Positions 1 through 10,785 of a stretch of DNA of 64,000 bases are shown in pieces. The notes under the pieces were generated by a model that had not been told where the DNA came from, searched no databases, and saw only the letters and a program-made list of their open reading frames with translations. A program made the position numbers and the translations under genes. Origin of the DNA: Amorphophallus konjac. Taxonomy: Eukaryota > Streptophyta > Magnoliopsida > Alismatales > Araceae. Location of the stretch: positions 124,001 to 188,000 of the forward strand of contig JAHNEJ010001346.1 of NCBI GenBank assembly GCA_022559845.1, written 5' to 3'. Position 1 is the stretch's first letter. Every line of letters starts with the position of its first letter.

Positions 1-2686
1 CGTGGTGAGCCGAGCGGGCCAAACGGGGCGTTTTGGGGACAATGCATGTTTTTGGGGTGTGAGCCGGATCTCCCGTTTTATGGTGTTTTTGGGCGATCCA
101 GGGGTTTAGATGCATGCCTAGGGGCTTGGGGAAGGTTTCCCCTTTTGTTTCCCCTTCACCTGGGGGTGAACGGGGCGTGGCATGGCTTTTCCCGCGGTTT
201 CCACCGTTTCCGGGTGCGGACTGAGAACGCGCTATACTCCAGTAGCGCGTTCTTGAAGGTCGCGCTGCCCCGATAGGGCGTGTTCATCGGAGAAGATGAA
301 CAGTAAGGCGGTTCTTGTCGCGCTATGGGGTCCTAGCGCGTTCTGCCCTGTCGCGCTAGGGGTCCCTAGCGCATTCTGCCTTGTCGCGCTAGGTGATCCT
401 AGCGCGATCTGTGCAGTCGCGCTATAGGGATATAGCGCGATCTGTCGTGTCGCGCTATAGGTGCATAGCGCGTTCTGCTTGAACGCGCTATGGACCTACA
501 GCGCGTTCTTGGAGGTGACCAGCCGGGCTGCCCGGGGCGGGCGGTCTGCGGCTGATCGTGCTCCCCTTGGGCCGTGTGTGCCTTGGACACCCAGTGGAGT
601 TCCGTGACCGTGTTTTGGGGTGTCTGGAGGTTCTGCTTACCTCGTTTTGCGTGCCCGTGAGCTTAAGGGTCCGGGTGACCTTTAGCGTTCCGTTCGCATT
701 GTGTTGGTCTCCGGTCGACCCGGTTGGGACCCAGTGGTCGACCTCCGGCCTTGTGAGTATCCCGGACACCCCATGGGTTCTGTGTCTGTATTTTTTTGGG
801 GTGTCAGGAGGGACCGTGTTACCTCGATTAGCGTGCCCGTAGGTGTGGTGGGTCCGGTTGACCCCACGTGTTCCGGGCTCTTGTGTTACGCTTGATCGAG
901 TCACCGTGTGTCGGTGTGTGTGCGGTGGGGTCTCCCCCGCATATCGTGGGTTCCTTTGGAAGGCGATTCCCGTGTGGGCCATGTGTTTGACCTTGGACTG
1001 TGAGTCCAGTTGTCCGGCCTGGGGCTGGAGGTTTCCCGCTTACTTCAAGATGAGAAATCATCGTGGCGGCTTGTGTGCTACCTTGGGAATCGTGCTTCTG
1101 TGTTTTCCGTGTGGCCCGTGTGAGTGGCCTTTGTCCCTTGCGTTCCCTTCCCAAGGGAATGGTCTTGGCAACTCGTGTGTTGTCTCGGTATTCGTGATAT
1201 CGTGGTTTTGGACCTAGAGATTGGATTAGATTGATGGCCTTGTGCTGTTGCGTGCAACGGTCTTGACCCCGAGTCTTGTGACTCAAGGACCGTTGGCTGT
1301 AGTGTGTCTAGAGGACTGCCCAGAGTCTAGTGGCTTAGTGCCACTTGAGTTTTCTCGACTCTAGTGCACGGTGCGTGCGTGGCCGTGGACTGTGAGTCAT
1401 GTTTCTTCTCCGACTGTGGCCACCGTGCGACGGGGCCGGTACGTGGGGTGGTCCCCGTACGTCGTCGGATTTGGACGTTATTTTCCGTTGAGTTGAGAGT
1501 CTACTCCTTCAGTGACCCTCCACTAGTCGTAGCCCACCAGTACGAGGTGCTGGTCTCACCTGGGAGTGGTGTACGGGCACCCACCTTTCGAGACGGTTTG
1601 TGGACCGGTTACCGTAGGCCCCTCGTCGGTAGCCAGAGTCCGGCTACGGGGGAAAACCGGTCAGAGGACCAGACCTAGTGACGCAAGGTCTGTGTGTGCA
1701 CACGTGGTTGGGGGCGGTTGGACCCACGTCGACGGGCGTGACCCCAGCTAGTTACTTGTTTGTGGTTACTTGTACGGTGTCGCGCCTCGGGTAGGACCTA
1801 CCACGTCAGGCGGTTCACCTGCGGTGCGGTGTAAGACGTCAGGGGACGCTACCGGCTGTGCTTCTAGTGGGCGGTACTCCTGTCGAGTACGGAGTGACAG
1901 ACTACCAGTTTTCGTGGCTTTTGACCTTCGGGTTTTCGGTCGTGTCGACCGTTGAGTCCTTCGGCTGTTTTGCCGTGGCGCGTGTGTTGGTCTTCGCGTT
2001 GCGAGTCTAGCGCTAGTGGCTTTACCGAGGTTCCGTCTTGTGGTGCGGTACCCGCGATCGGATGGTCGGGGTTGCACCTTGGACAGCGTGTCCAGGTCGG
2101 CTGTGTCCGGGGGACAGGCCTCTACGGCGTGGTTGCCGTGTGTTTTTACTTCGGTAGGCGGTACTAGCGTGGTTTGGTAGCTTCGTCTGCGTGATCGAGG
2201 TGTACCTTCCGGTACAGTAGGAGTAGCTGTAGTGCCGAGTTTTTGACCGGCCACCGGTCTGCTGTTCCTGCTGTAGTCGTAGCTCTCCTTTCCGCTACCG
2301 CCGTTGTTTCCGGTTGGGGTTCCGCGGGATCCCTGCTGAGTCTCTGTTTTGGAGACTCATTCCCTACTTTTCAGGTGCAGCGGTTCTTCCTCGTGGTTCG
2401 AGGGTGCGGAGCGGAGGTTCTCAGTTGCCAGCTTGCCGGGCCGAGTGTTCACTTGGCATGTGGTACGTTTTACTGCTTTAGACTGTACTTTCTGTTGGAC
2501 TGGACTCTGTTGTTGCTGTCGTTGTTCTTTCTTTCAGCTTGTTGTTGTTGGTTGTCCTGCTTTATTTCCTATTTCTTTGTGCCTCCACACTCCTTTTAGC
2601 CCTTCCGAGCCCTCCCGGCTCGTGGGCGGCGGTGCGAGTCTCGGGTTATCGGGCCTTCCCGGTAATCGGATTCTCGGGTCGTTACA
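1..2686 (+). repeat. 5' LTR of the LARD, partial
   Basis: Base 1 matches 6056 of the complete 3' LTR, so the first 669 bp (U3 start, TATA box and pyrimidine leader) are missing. The end reads CGTTACA at 2680-2686 and is followed two bases later by the primer-binding site. By eye the two LTRs differ at only a few positions per 100 bases, which suggests a fairly young insertion. The short open frames inside are not conserved as proteins. Confidence 0.88.
317..514. repeat. 33-bp tandem repeat of dyads in the 5' LTR
   Basis: Six units of exactly 33 bp start at 317, 350, 383, 416, 449 and 482. Each carries CGCGCTA, a spacer of about 8 bases and TAGCGCG, so each can form a small hairpin or bind a dimeric factor; the arms are partly eroded in some units. 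A degenerate relative lies at about 226-259. The same array is in the 3' LTR at 6371-6568. Confidence 0.85.
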
Positions 2687-2688
2687 GC

Positions 2689-2700
2689 TGGTATCAGAGC
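2689..2700 (+). other. Primer-binding site, initiator tRNA-Met type
   Basis: TGGTATCAGAGC lies two bases after the 5' LTR. This is the usual plant primer-binding site complementary to the 3' end of initiator tRNA-Met. It fixes the orientation of the LARD. Confidence 0.88.
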
Positions 2701-5373
2701 GGTGGTTGTGGACGTACATAGGAATTTGAAATATTGCAGTGATCAGAGTCCATAAGGTGCAGTACAGTCGGCAGCTGGCATGGGATTTTGTGCTTGTTTT
2801 TCCGCTTTGTTTCTCGCTTGAGAGCTTGAGTGCGCTGTGCGGCGCTGTGAAGGTGGTTGCTGTCCGCGGCTTTCGTGCCAGCGTGGGGTCTAAGGATCGA
2901 GGTTGAGAGCCTTCTCCCTCATCGGTGGTGGCCCTGGTTGTGCTGCATTGGGCAGAGGTTGCTGGCAGGCGTGAGTTCGCGGTGCTGCGTTCGAGGAATC
3001 TGCGGCGTGGTCAGGTGGCTGGAGAGGACTGTTCGTGGTTAAGAGGCCGTGAGCGTGCTCTGAGGGAGCTGCTGTCGGTTTTGGCCACTCCAGCGTGAGG
3101 TTTATCCAGCCCCTGAGGTGTTCAGGTCGTGGTTTAAGGTGGCAGAGCGGGTGTTCTGATCGAGAAGGGTGCTTGGGTGAGCAGAGGATCTTCTCGGTGG
3201 GCTGCTGTTTCGTCGAGCCTGATGTTCTTGTCGCGCTCTGTGGCGTCAGAAATGACGTGTCGGTCCTGATCGTTCTGCTGATTTCGAGGCAGGATTTGGC
3301 AGAGATGTCCCGTTAAGTCTTTGCTCCTGCGCTTATGTCAGTGGATGGGTTGTGTTCGCTCTGGAGTTGGCTTGAGATGTGAAGGCTCCATGGCGAGTTC
3401 GGGACTCGGGGATGAGCATCGGCGGTTGTTGTTATGGCTCGTGTTGCGGCTCTGTGCGTGGCGTGTTGCAGTTCGAGGAGTTGCAGCGGTGGTGCATCGG
3501 TAGATGCTGTGATTGTGGTCCGACGTGACACTCGTCGAGTGTGTCGAAGGCGCTGACCTGACGGAAGCGATGGTTTTTCTTGGTGTTGGATGGTGCTGTT
3601 TCCAGCGTGCGCGAGGTTTGAGGTCAGGTCGAGCATGGAGTTCTTCCGTTAGTCAGAAGTGCGCTGGTTTCTCCTTTGATTGGAGAGATTGCGTTCGGCT
3701 AAGGTTCGTCATCTTGCATTGTGTGTTCGGATTGGTTGGCCTTGTGTGCCATGAAGTCCGTGCGAGACGTGCTCCTTGTCTTGGCAGGGTGGTTGCCTGT
3801 GAGAAGTTGTGCCCATTCCCTTGTCGTGTGAGGGTGCTGGTGCTGTTCCGGAAGGACGAGTGCTGGTTGGGCGGTGTTTGCTTTCTCGGCTGTGCGCGCG
3901 GATCTGAGTGCGCAGCGGAAGCGTGGTGGGCTTGTGACCCACTAGTTCAGGATCGTAGCGTTGGTTGCTACGGGCGGATTCCTGAGTTTGCGTTGAGCAT
4001 CGGAGGATGGGTTCCTCGGTGTGAAACGTGTCGTTGCCATGCCGTTGCCCGAGATATCGTGATTCTTGGCACTGGCATGATGGAGTGTTGGGAAAAGTGC
4101 TGGCTAGTGCGCCGCATGAGTACCCTGTTCCTGTGTTGGAAGCCGTGTCAGGCGTCGGTGTTGGACCTGAATGGGGTTGTTGAGAATGTCGCCTGACGGT
4201 GGTCGAGGACGTGATGGTCGGAGTCGGTGGCTTGGTGTCCGACTTGTGTTCCCAGTCGTGTCCTCGGATGAGATCGTGCTTTGAGGATGTGGTCTCTGCC
4301 AGGCTGTGGGTTCCTGTTGGTTCTACGGTCTTGTCGGATTGTGACGGTGGAATGTTCGTTGCTTAGGGACCCGTGAGCTCTGTTCAGGTGGTGTCCCGTG
4401 GCTCTGTGGTAAGGGCGGAATCGGGATTGGCAGGTGTCCACTTGGATTGATCGAAGGATTTGATGAGACCAGATGGAAGAGTGACGCATTAGGGCGGAGG
4501 CCTCCTGTGAGGTTGGCGTCGGCTTGGTGGTCCCTGATAGGACATTGGTGTCGCAAGGTTATCCCTGGTTGGGTGACTAGCATGGGGTGGTTCCCTATAA
4601 GTCTGAGTCCCGTGAGGTGATGACTGAAGACGCCATGTTCTGTCATTTGGTTTCGTCGTGCTCCCCGAGAGGGTCGAGTTGGCGAGCAGTTGGTGACCAG
4701 TGGATGGTCTTTTCAGAGACAGAAGATGCTGGTTGTTGGGGCTCGAGCGTGGCGAGAGCCGTGTGCCAGCGAGACCTTTGGTGGTCGTTTCTGTGATGTG
4801 CCTTTCCGGATGGGATCTGGACTTTGTCGGAGTTTGTCTTCTGACGAGAGTTGGCACAGTGTTATGTCCGGCTTTCGGCTTGCCATGTGTGGGGTGTTTC
4901 TTGGTGCTGAGCCGATGTTCTGGTTGCGGTCTGCGGAGAGGACTGCTTGAGCTGGTGGAGGCTCTGTTTTGGTTGCTCCCTTGAGGAGGGTGTGCGACCT
5001 GTCAGCTGGTTGCGAAGCTGTTGTGCGATTTGTCTGCTGACCATTGGGTGGATCAGTAGCTGTTGCTCGTGTCGAGGGTTGTGTTTCCTCGGTGAGCGAG
5101 ATTGTGGCTGCGGTGCCATGATGGATTCTCGCGTTGTCTGAGGTGATGCCGGACTGTGTCCTTTGCTATATGCCTGCTCTGTTGGCCTGTGTGCTCGGCG
5201 CGAGGAGCGAGGTGTTGCTTGTGATTGTAAGTCTGGCGGTGTCCCTCAGGATCGGGTTTTTTCGTGAGAATCGAGGTTTTCTGTGCTGGGGCTCTGACAG
5301 CGTGTCAGTTGGTTCAGTGTTCTTCCCCTGTGACTTTGTGCTAGGTCCTGAATTTCGAGGACGAAATTCCTTT
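2701..5373 (+). other. Non-coding interior of the LARD
   Basis: This stretch is G- and T-rich and has no frame resembling gag, protease, RT or integrase. The longest open frame (3513-4196, 227 residues) is rich in Cys, Trp and Arg, has no recognisable motif and is what a G/T-rich composition gives by chance. A packaging signal may lie here, but nothing points to it. Confidence 0.7.
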
Positions 5374-5385
5374 AAGGGGGGAGGG
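5374..5385 (+). other. Polypurine tract of the LARD
   Basis: AAGGGGGGAGGG stands one base before the TGTAATG start of the 3' LTR. It is preceded by GAATTTCGAGGACGAAATTC at 5350-5369, an imperfect palindrome that I recall at the 3' end of Tekay/Del elements. Confidence 0.85.
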
Positions 5386-5728
5386 CTGTAATGCCCCGGA
5401 TTTTTTGGATCCTCGTTCGTGGGTCCCGGATCTGGTTTCTCGGAGTGTCCAGCTCCGTTGTGTCCGAAATTTCGTTTCGGACATCTTTCGTGTTCGGATC
5501 GGCGCGATCCGGAGTCGTTTCGGAGGCCCGGAGGCGTTCCGCGGCTTTTTTTCCTCGTGTGTTTTCCGATTCCCGGCGTGGGTTTCGGCTTTCCCTTCGG
5601 AACCTCGTTGCGGGTGAACCGGGCCGTTCACCTGGGCGCGAGTGGTACCGTTGCGATCGGTGCGCTCCGAGGATCGCGAGGGTGTAATTTTCTATTTTTC
5701 TGGATTTTTCCGATTTTCTGGATTTTCC

Positions 5729-5737
5729 TATAAATAA
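5729..5737 (+). promoter_or_regulatory. TATA box in the LARD LTR
   Basis: TATAAATAA lies about 340 bp into the LTR and is followed by about 80 bases of nearly pure C/T. This is the expected layout of a U3 promoter, with transcription starting near 5760 (inferred). The equivalent in the 5' LTR is outside the window. Confidence 0.65.
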
Positions 5738-6370
5738 CTTTTTCTCTCTCTCCCCCTCTCATTTCTCATTTCTCTCCCTCTCTCTTCTCACGCTCTCTCC
5801 TCTCTCCCTCTCTCTCCGGCGGCCGACGGGGCGGAGCATGGGCGAGGCGGGGACGGCGCGGGCGAGGCACGGGCGAGGATGGATGAGGATCAAGGCGGTG
5901 GAGGCGCGTGGAAGCTCGGCCGTGAGTTCGTGGAACGGCGAGGCTTCAACGGCGTTTTCTTCGTGGATCGGTGTCCACGGTGCGCGAAATCTTCGGTGGA
6001 GGTAGGGTGATGGACCCTCAGCCCGTGTACTTCCTTTCCCGTGAGTTTCGTAGGCCGTGGTGAGCCGAGCGGGCCAAACGGGGCGTTTTGGGGACAATGC
6101 ATGTTTTGGGGTGTGAGTCGGATCTCCCGTTTTATGGTGTTTTTGGGCGATCCAGGGGTTTAGATGCATGCCTAGGGGCTTGGGGAAGGTTTCCCCTTTT
6201 GTTTCCCCTTCACCTGGGGGTGAACGGGGCGTGGCATGGCTTTTCCCGCGGTTTCCACCGTTTCCGGGTGCGGATTGAGAACGCCCTATACTCCAGTAGC
6301 ACGTTCTTGAAGGTCGCGCTGCCCCGATAGGGCGTGTCCATCGGAGAAGATGAACAGTAAGGCGGTTCTT

Positions 6371-6568
6371 GTCGCGCTATGGGGTCCTAGCGCGTTCTGC
6401 CCTGTCGTGCTAGGGGTCCCTAGCGCATTCTGCCTTGTTGCGCTAGGTGATCCTAGCGCGATTTGTGCAGTCGCGCTATAGGGATATAGCGCGATCTGTC
6501 GTGTCGCGCTATAGGTGCATAGCGCGTTCTGCTTGAACGCGCTATGGACCTACAGCGCGTTCTTGGAG
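6371..6568. repeat. 33-bp tandem repeat of dyads in the 3' LTR
   Basis: Same six-unit array as at 317-514, with scattered point differences such as a lost CpG in the second unit. Copy number is equal in both LTRs. Confidence 0.85.
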
Positions 6569-8740
6569 GTGACCAGCCGGGCTGCCCGGGGCGGGCGGTC
6601 TGCGGCTGATCGTGCTCCCCTTGGGCCGTGTGTGCCTTGGACACCCAGTGGAGTTCCGTGACCGTGTTTTGGGGTGTCTGGAGGTTCTGCTTACCTCGTT
6701 TTGCGTGCCCGTGAGCTTAAGGGTCCGGGTGACCTTTAGCGTTCCGTTCGCATTGTGTTGGTCTCCGGTCGACCCGGTTGGGACCCAGTGGTCGACCTCC
6801 GGCCTTGTGAGTATCCCGGACACCCCATGGGTTCTGTGTCTGTGTTTTTTTGGGGTGTCAGGAGGGACCGTGTTACCTCGATTAGCGTGCCCATAGGTGT
6901 GGTGGGTCCGGTTGACCCCACGTGTTCCGGGCTCTTGTGTTACGCTTGATCGAGTCACCGTGTGTCGGTGTGTGTGCGGTGGGGTCTCCCCCGCATATCG
7001 TGGGTTCCTTTGGAAGGCGATTCCCGTGTGGGCCATGTGTTTGGCCTTGGACTGTGAGTCCAGTTGTCCGGCCTGGGGCTGGAGGTTTCCCGCTTGCTTC
7101 AAGATGGGAAATCGTCGTGGCGGCTTGTGTGCTGCCTTGGGAATCGTGCTTCTGTGTTTTCCGTGTGGCCCGTGTGAGTGGCCTTTGTCCCTTGCGTTCC
7201 CTTCCCAAGGGAATGGTCTTGGCAACTCGTGTGTTGTCTCGGTATTCGTGATATCGTGGTTTTGGACCTAGAGATTGGACTAGATTGATGGCCTTGTGCT
7301 GTTGCGTGCAACGGTCTTGACCCCGAGTCTTGTGACTCAAGGACCGTTGGCTGTAGTGTGTCTAGAGGACTGTCCAGAGTCCAGTGGCTTAGTGCCACTT
7401 GAGTTTTCTCGACTCTAGTGCACGGTGCGTGCGTGGCCGTGGACTGTGAGTCCTGTTTCTTCTCCGACTGTGACCACCGTGCGACGGGGCCGGTACGTGG
7501 GGTGGTCCCCGTACGTCGTCGGATTCGGACGTTGTTTTCCGTTGAGTTGAGAGTCTACTCCTTCAGTGACCCTCCACTAGTCGTAGCCCACCAGTACGAG
7601 GTGCTGGTCTCACCTGGGAGTGGTGTACGGGCACCCACCTTTCGAGACGGTTTGTGGACCGGTTACCGTAGGCCCCTCGTCGGTAGCCAGAGTCCGGCTA
7701 CGGGGGAAAACCGGTCAGAGGACCAGACCTAGTGACGCAAGGTCTGTGTGTGCACACGTGGTTGGGGGCGGTTGGACCCACGTCGACGGGCGTGACCCCA
7801 GCTAGTTACTTGTTTGTGGTTACTTGTACGGTGTCGCGCCTCGGGTAGGACCTACCACGTCAGGCGGTTCACCTGCGGTGCGGTGTAAGACGTCAGGGGA
7901 CGCTACCGGCTGTGCTTCTAGTGGGCGGTACTCCTGTCGAGTACGGAGTGACAGACTACCAGTTTTCGTGGCTTTTGACCTTCGGGTTTTCGGTCGTGTC
8001 GACCGTTGAGTCCTTCGGCTGTTTTGCCGTGGCGCGTGTGTTGGTCTTCGCGTTGCGAGTCTAGCGCTAGTGGCTTTACCGAGGTTCCGTCTTGTGGTGC
8101 GGTACCCGCGATCGGATGGTCGGGGTTGCACCTTGGACAGCGTGTCCAGGTCGGCTGTGTCCGGGGGACAGGCCTCTACGGCGTGGTTGCCGTGTGTTTT
8201 TACTTCGGTAGGCGGTACTCGCGTGGTTTGGTAGCTTCATCTACGTGATCGAGGTGTACCTTCCGGTACAGTAGGAGTAGCTGTAGTGCCATGTTTTTGA
8301 CCGGCCACCGGTCTGCTGTTCCTGCTGTAGTCGTAGCTCTCCTTTCCGCTACCGCCGTTGTTTTCGGTTGGGGTTCCGCGGGATCCCTGCTGAGTCTCTG
8401 TTTTGGAGACTCATTCCCTGCTTTTCAGGTACAGCGGTTCTTCCTCGTGGTTCGAGGGTGCGGAGCGGAGGTTCTCAGTTGCCAGCTTGCCGGGCCGAGT
8501 GTTCACTTGGCATGTGGTACGTTTTACTACTTTAGACTGTACTTTCTGTTGGACTGGACTCTGTTGTTGCTGTCGTTGTTCTTTTTTTCAGCTTGTTGTT
8601 GTTGGTTGTCCTGCTTCATTTCCTATTTCTTTGTGCCTCCACACTCCTTTTAGCCCTTCCGAGCCCTCCCGGCTCGTGGGCGACGGTGCGAGTCTCGAGT
8701 TATCGGGCCTTCCCGATAATCAGATTCTCGGGTCGTTACA

Positions 8741-10606
8741 TCTACCTTCATTGAATCTCCTCCTCCACCATCTAAACCCCTTATCATTCACCGTCCATCC
8801 GAGGTCCCCTCTACTTCTAATCTACCTCCATCATCTAAACCCCTTATCCTTCACCACCCATCCGAGGTCACCTCTACCTCTACTATACCTTTACCTTCTA
8901 AGCCCCTCATCATCCACCATCCATCCGAAGTTCCTTCTACCTCTACTCTTCCCCCACCTTCTAAACCCCTTATCATCCACCATTCACCCGAGATTCCTTC
9001 TACCTCTACTATACTTCCACCAAACAAACCCCTTATCAAAACCCCTACATCCGTCATAACCTCTATCCCACCGACTATTCCTCCACCACTACCCTTCAAA
9101 CCCTTGCTAAAATTCACACCCAATACCATAGAGGTGCAGCAAGAGCCACAAGCAATGGTGCTCCGGAGTGGAAGGATGTTCCACCGGATATTTCCCTAGA
9201 ATAGTCAGACCCCCGAACAGTCTCAGCCAGAGAAAGACAAGGAAGAGCAGTCAGAAGAGTCAATCCCTGGGACCCAGTATGACTTGCTAAAACATCTGGA
9301 TAAGACGTCTGCCCGTATCTCCATTCTTGAGTTGATAAAAAGATCCACATCTCACCAAGAAGCTTTGAAAGACTATCTTCAAAAAGTCATGGTGAACGAG
9401 GATCTCCCTGTGGAGAAAACCTCAACGGTCCTGACACCTATGGATACACAACTGCCTATCATGTTCCACAATCACGAGCTTGCCCCCAAGGAAGCTCGGA
9501 AATATGCATTGTGCATTGCGGTAAAAATCAATGGTGTGTCGGTGGATCCGTGCCTGGTGGACACGGGCACGTCTATAAACGTCATTTCTCTGAGCACTCT
9601 CCAAACATGTGGGGTTGATGAAGAACAACTCATACCTTTCTCAATCACAGTCACGGCCTACGAGAATAGTAAAAGGCCGCCAATGGGGATGATTACTTTG
9701 AATGTAGAACTCGGCCCTGTATCAGTCTTTACGGAATTCCATATCCTTGATATGGATCCCACTTTTAAAGCTATATTAGGCCGTACCTACATTGAAGCTA
9801 TGAATGCTGTACCATCCACTAACCATCAGTGCTTGAAATTTCTCTATAAAGGATGTGTTATTAAGATAATGAGCATGCCCCTTTGTTCTACGGTGGATGC
9901 AATCACCACCTCTTTGCCTTCGGTCTTGTCGACTCATCGGCCCATACTATCCTTATTGGATGTCTATGATCCCTGCCGTGCTCCCTTCACACAATAAAAG
10001 CCCTTTCCTATGCCAACTTCACGTCTCCCCTTCCGCTCCAAAGGATGGGAGATTATGAGAAATATTGGCTACCAAGAGGGTAAAGGCTTAGGGGCACAAC
10101 TGTAAGGAAGGCTGAGACCACTGCAGAAGACAAAGCCAACCCGTAGAGCTGGCTTGGGTTTTAAGGGGCCGTTCGAATCAGACGGCAAACCCCTCACTTG
10201 GACTTTGTCCTCACATTTTAAGAAGGGGCCCATCGTGCAGATGGGAGATCCTCCACTACAAACACATGGGGGGTCACGGGACGTGTTTTTAGCTGAAGGA
10301 TGCTCAAAGACCCCCAAAAGAGGAAAAATTATCCACCTGGATTGTAAATGGTATAAATGGTTTGACATACCAGATATATCCATTGCACTGGAAAGAATAT
10401 TTTTGCCTCCACATTTAGAAGGGCCACCTTTGATCTCCGAAATGCCAGGGGATAACACTACTATTGCCAGAACTCTGCATCCTCCTTGTCAGGAGGGTGT
10501 TGTCATCGACGGGTCATCATCCGTCACCAACATTGTCACCGACGGCTCACTAGTCGTCATTTTCTCTACCCACCTATCACAGCCTTTGCTGCTGTCTCCT
10601 TCCTAG
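8741..10606 (+). pseudogene. gag-protease-G-patch part of the Ogre/Tat-like relic
   Basis: One reading frame runs through the whole stretch but is broken by stops at 9197-9199, 9995-9997 and 10103-10105. It begins inside a proline-rich linker made of 21-residue repeats (8771-9022), followed by VLRSGRM (about 9153-9173), which I recall as common near the gag-protease border. The aspartic protease has its D-T-G at 9560-9568 and a C-terminal block ending LGRTYIEAMNAVPS (about 9776-9817). A G-patch-like glycine motif (GYQEGKGLGAQL, then GLGF) spans about 10066-10160. The tail has no motif I know. Each stop stands where a Gln codon would fit, so C-to-T decay is likely (inferred). Confidence 0.75.
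8771..9022 (+). repeat. 63-bp coding minisatellite, four units
   Basis: Units start at 8771, 8834, 8897 and 8960, and a partial fifth at 9023. The period of 63 bp keeps the frame and encodes 21-residue repeats beginning SKPLIIHHPSE, rich in Pro, Ser and Thr. It looks like a flexible linker before the protease of the relic. Confidence 0.85.
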
Positions 10607-10785
10607 GCCAGACGGTTGTCTGATGATCTTCCTAGGTCCCCGTCTTTACTTATATATCTGCGTGGGTTTCTTAACCTACGCTAGGTTTTCAATCACGATC
10701 TGCTCTACGAGCCACACAACTCTTTAGCTGTGATCCCCTTTTCACCTCCTCCAATTTCTTTTCACTGTTTTGTTATCAAAAATGA
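10607..10785 (+). other. Non-coding gap between protease and RT frames
   Basis: All frames are short here and the sequence is T- and C-rich. Ogre/Tat elements are known to carry an intron between the protease and RT parts, and this gap is in that place. Exact splice sites cannot be fixed from one decayed copy. Confidence 0.45.

Larger units (their letters stand above)
1..8740 (+). mobile_element. Non-autonomous LTR retrotransposon (LARD type), 5' end outside the window
   Basis: Two copies of a long sequence, 1-2686 and 6056-8740, align end to end and are the LTRs. Between them lie a TGGTATCAGAGC primer-binding site right after the left LTR and a polypurine tract right before the right LTR, so the element reads on the + strand. 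The LTR is 3354 bp (5387-8740) and longer than the 2.7 kb interior. The interior has no protein frame, so all enzymes would come from elsewhere: this is the definition of a large retrotransposon derivative. The bases at 5351-5370, followed by an A/G tract and a TGTAA LTR start, resemble from memory the 3' end of Tekay/Del chromoviruses, so a helper of that lineage is inferred. The left target duplication is outside the window; the right one would be TCTAC at 8741-8745. The insertion lies inside the Ogre/Tat-like relic that continues at 8741. Confidence 0.85.
5387..8740 (+). repeat. 3' LTR of the LARD, complete
   Basis: 3354 bp, from TGTAATG at 5387 to CGTTACA at 8734-8740; the outermost five bases (TGTAA and TTACA) are inverted repeats. 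It holds a TATA box at 5729-5737, a CT-rich leader at about 5738-5818 and the 33-bp dyad array at 6371-6568. The last third is unremarkable and has no convincing coding frame. Confidence 0.9.

Noticed and set aside
317..514. CRISPR-like array of 33-bp repeats.
   Set aside because: The units are contiguous with no spacers and the arms themselves vary; it is a tandem repeat inside an LTR.
3513..4196. 227-codon frame in the LARD interior.
   Set aside because: It has no motif, an unusual composition rich in Cys and Trp, and lies in G/T-rich sequence where such frames occur by chance.
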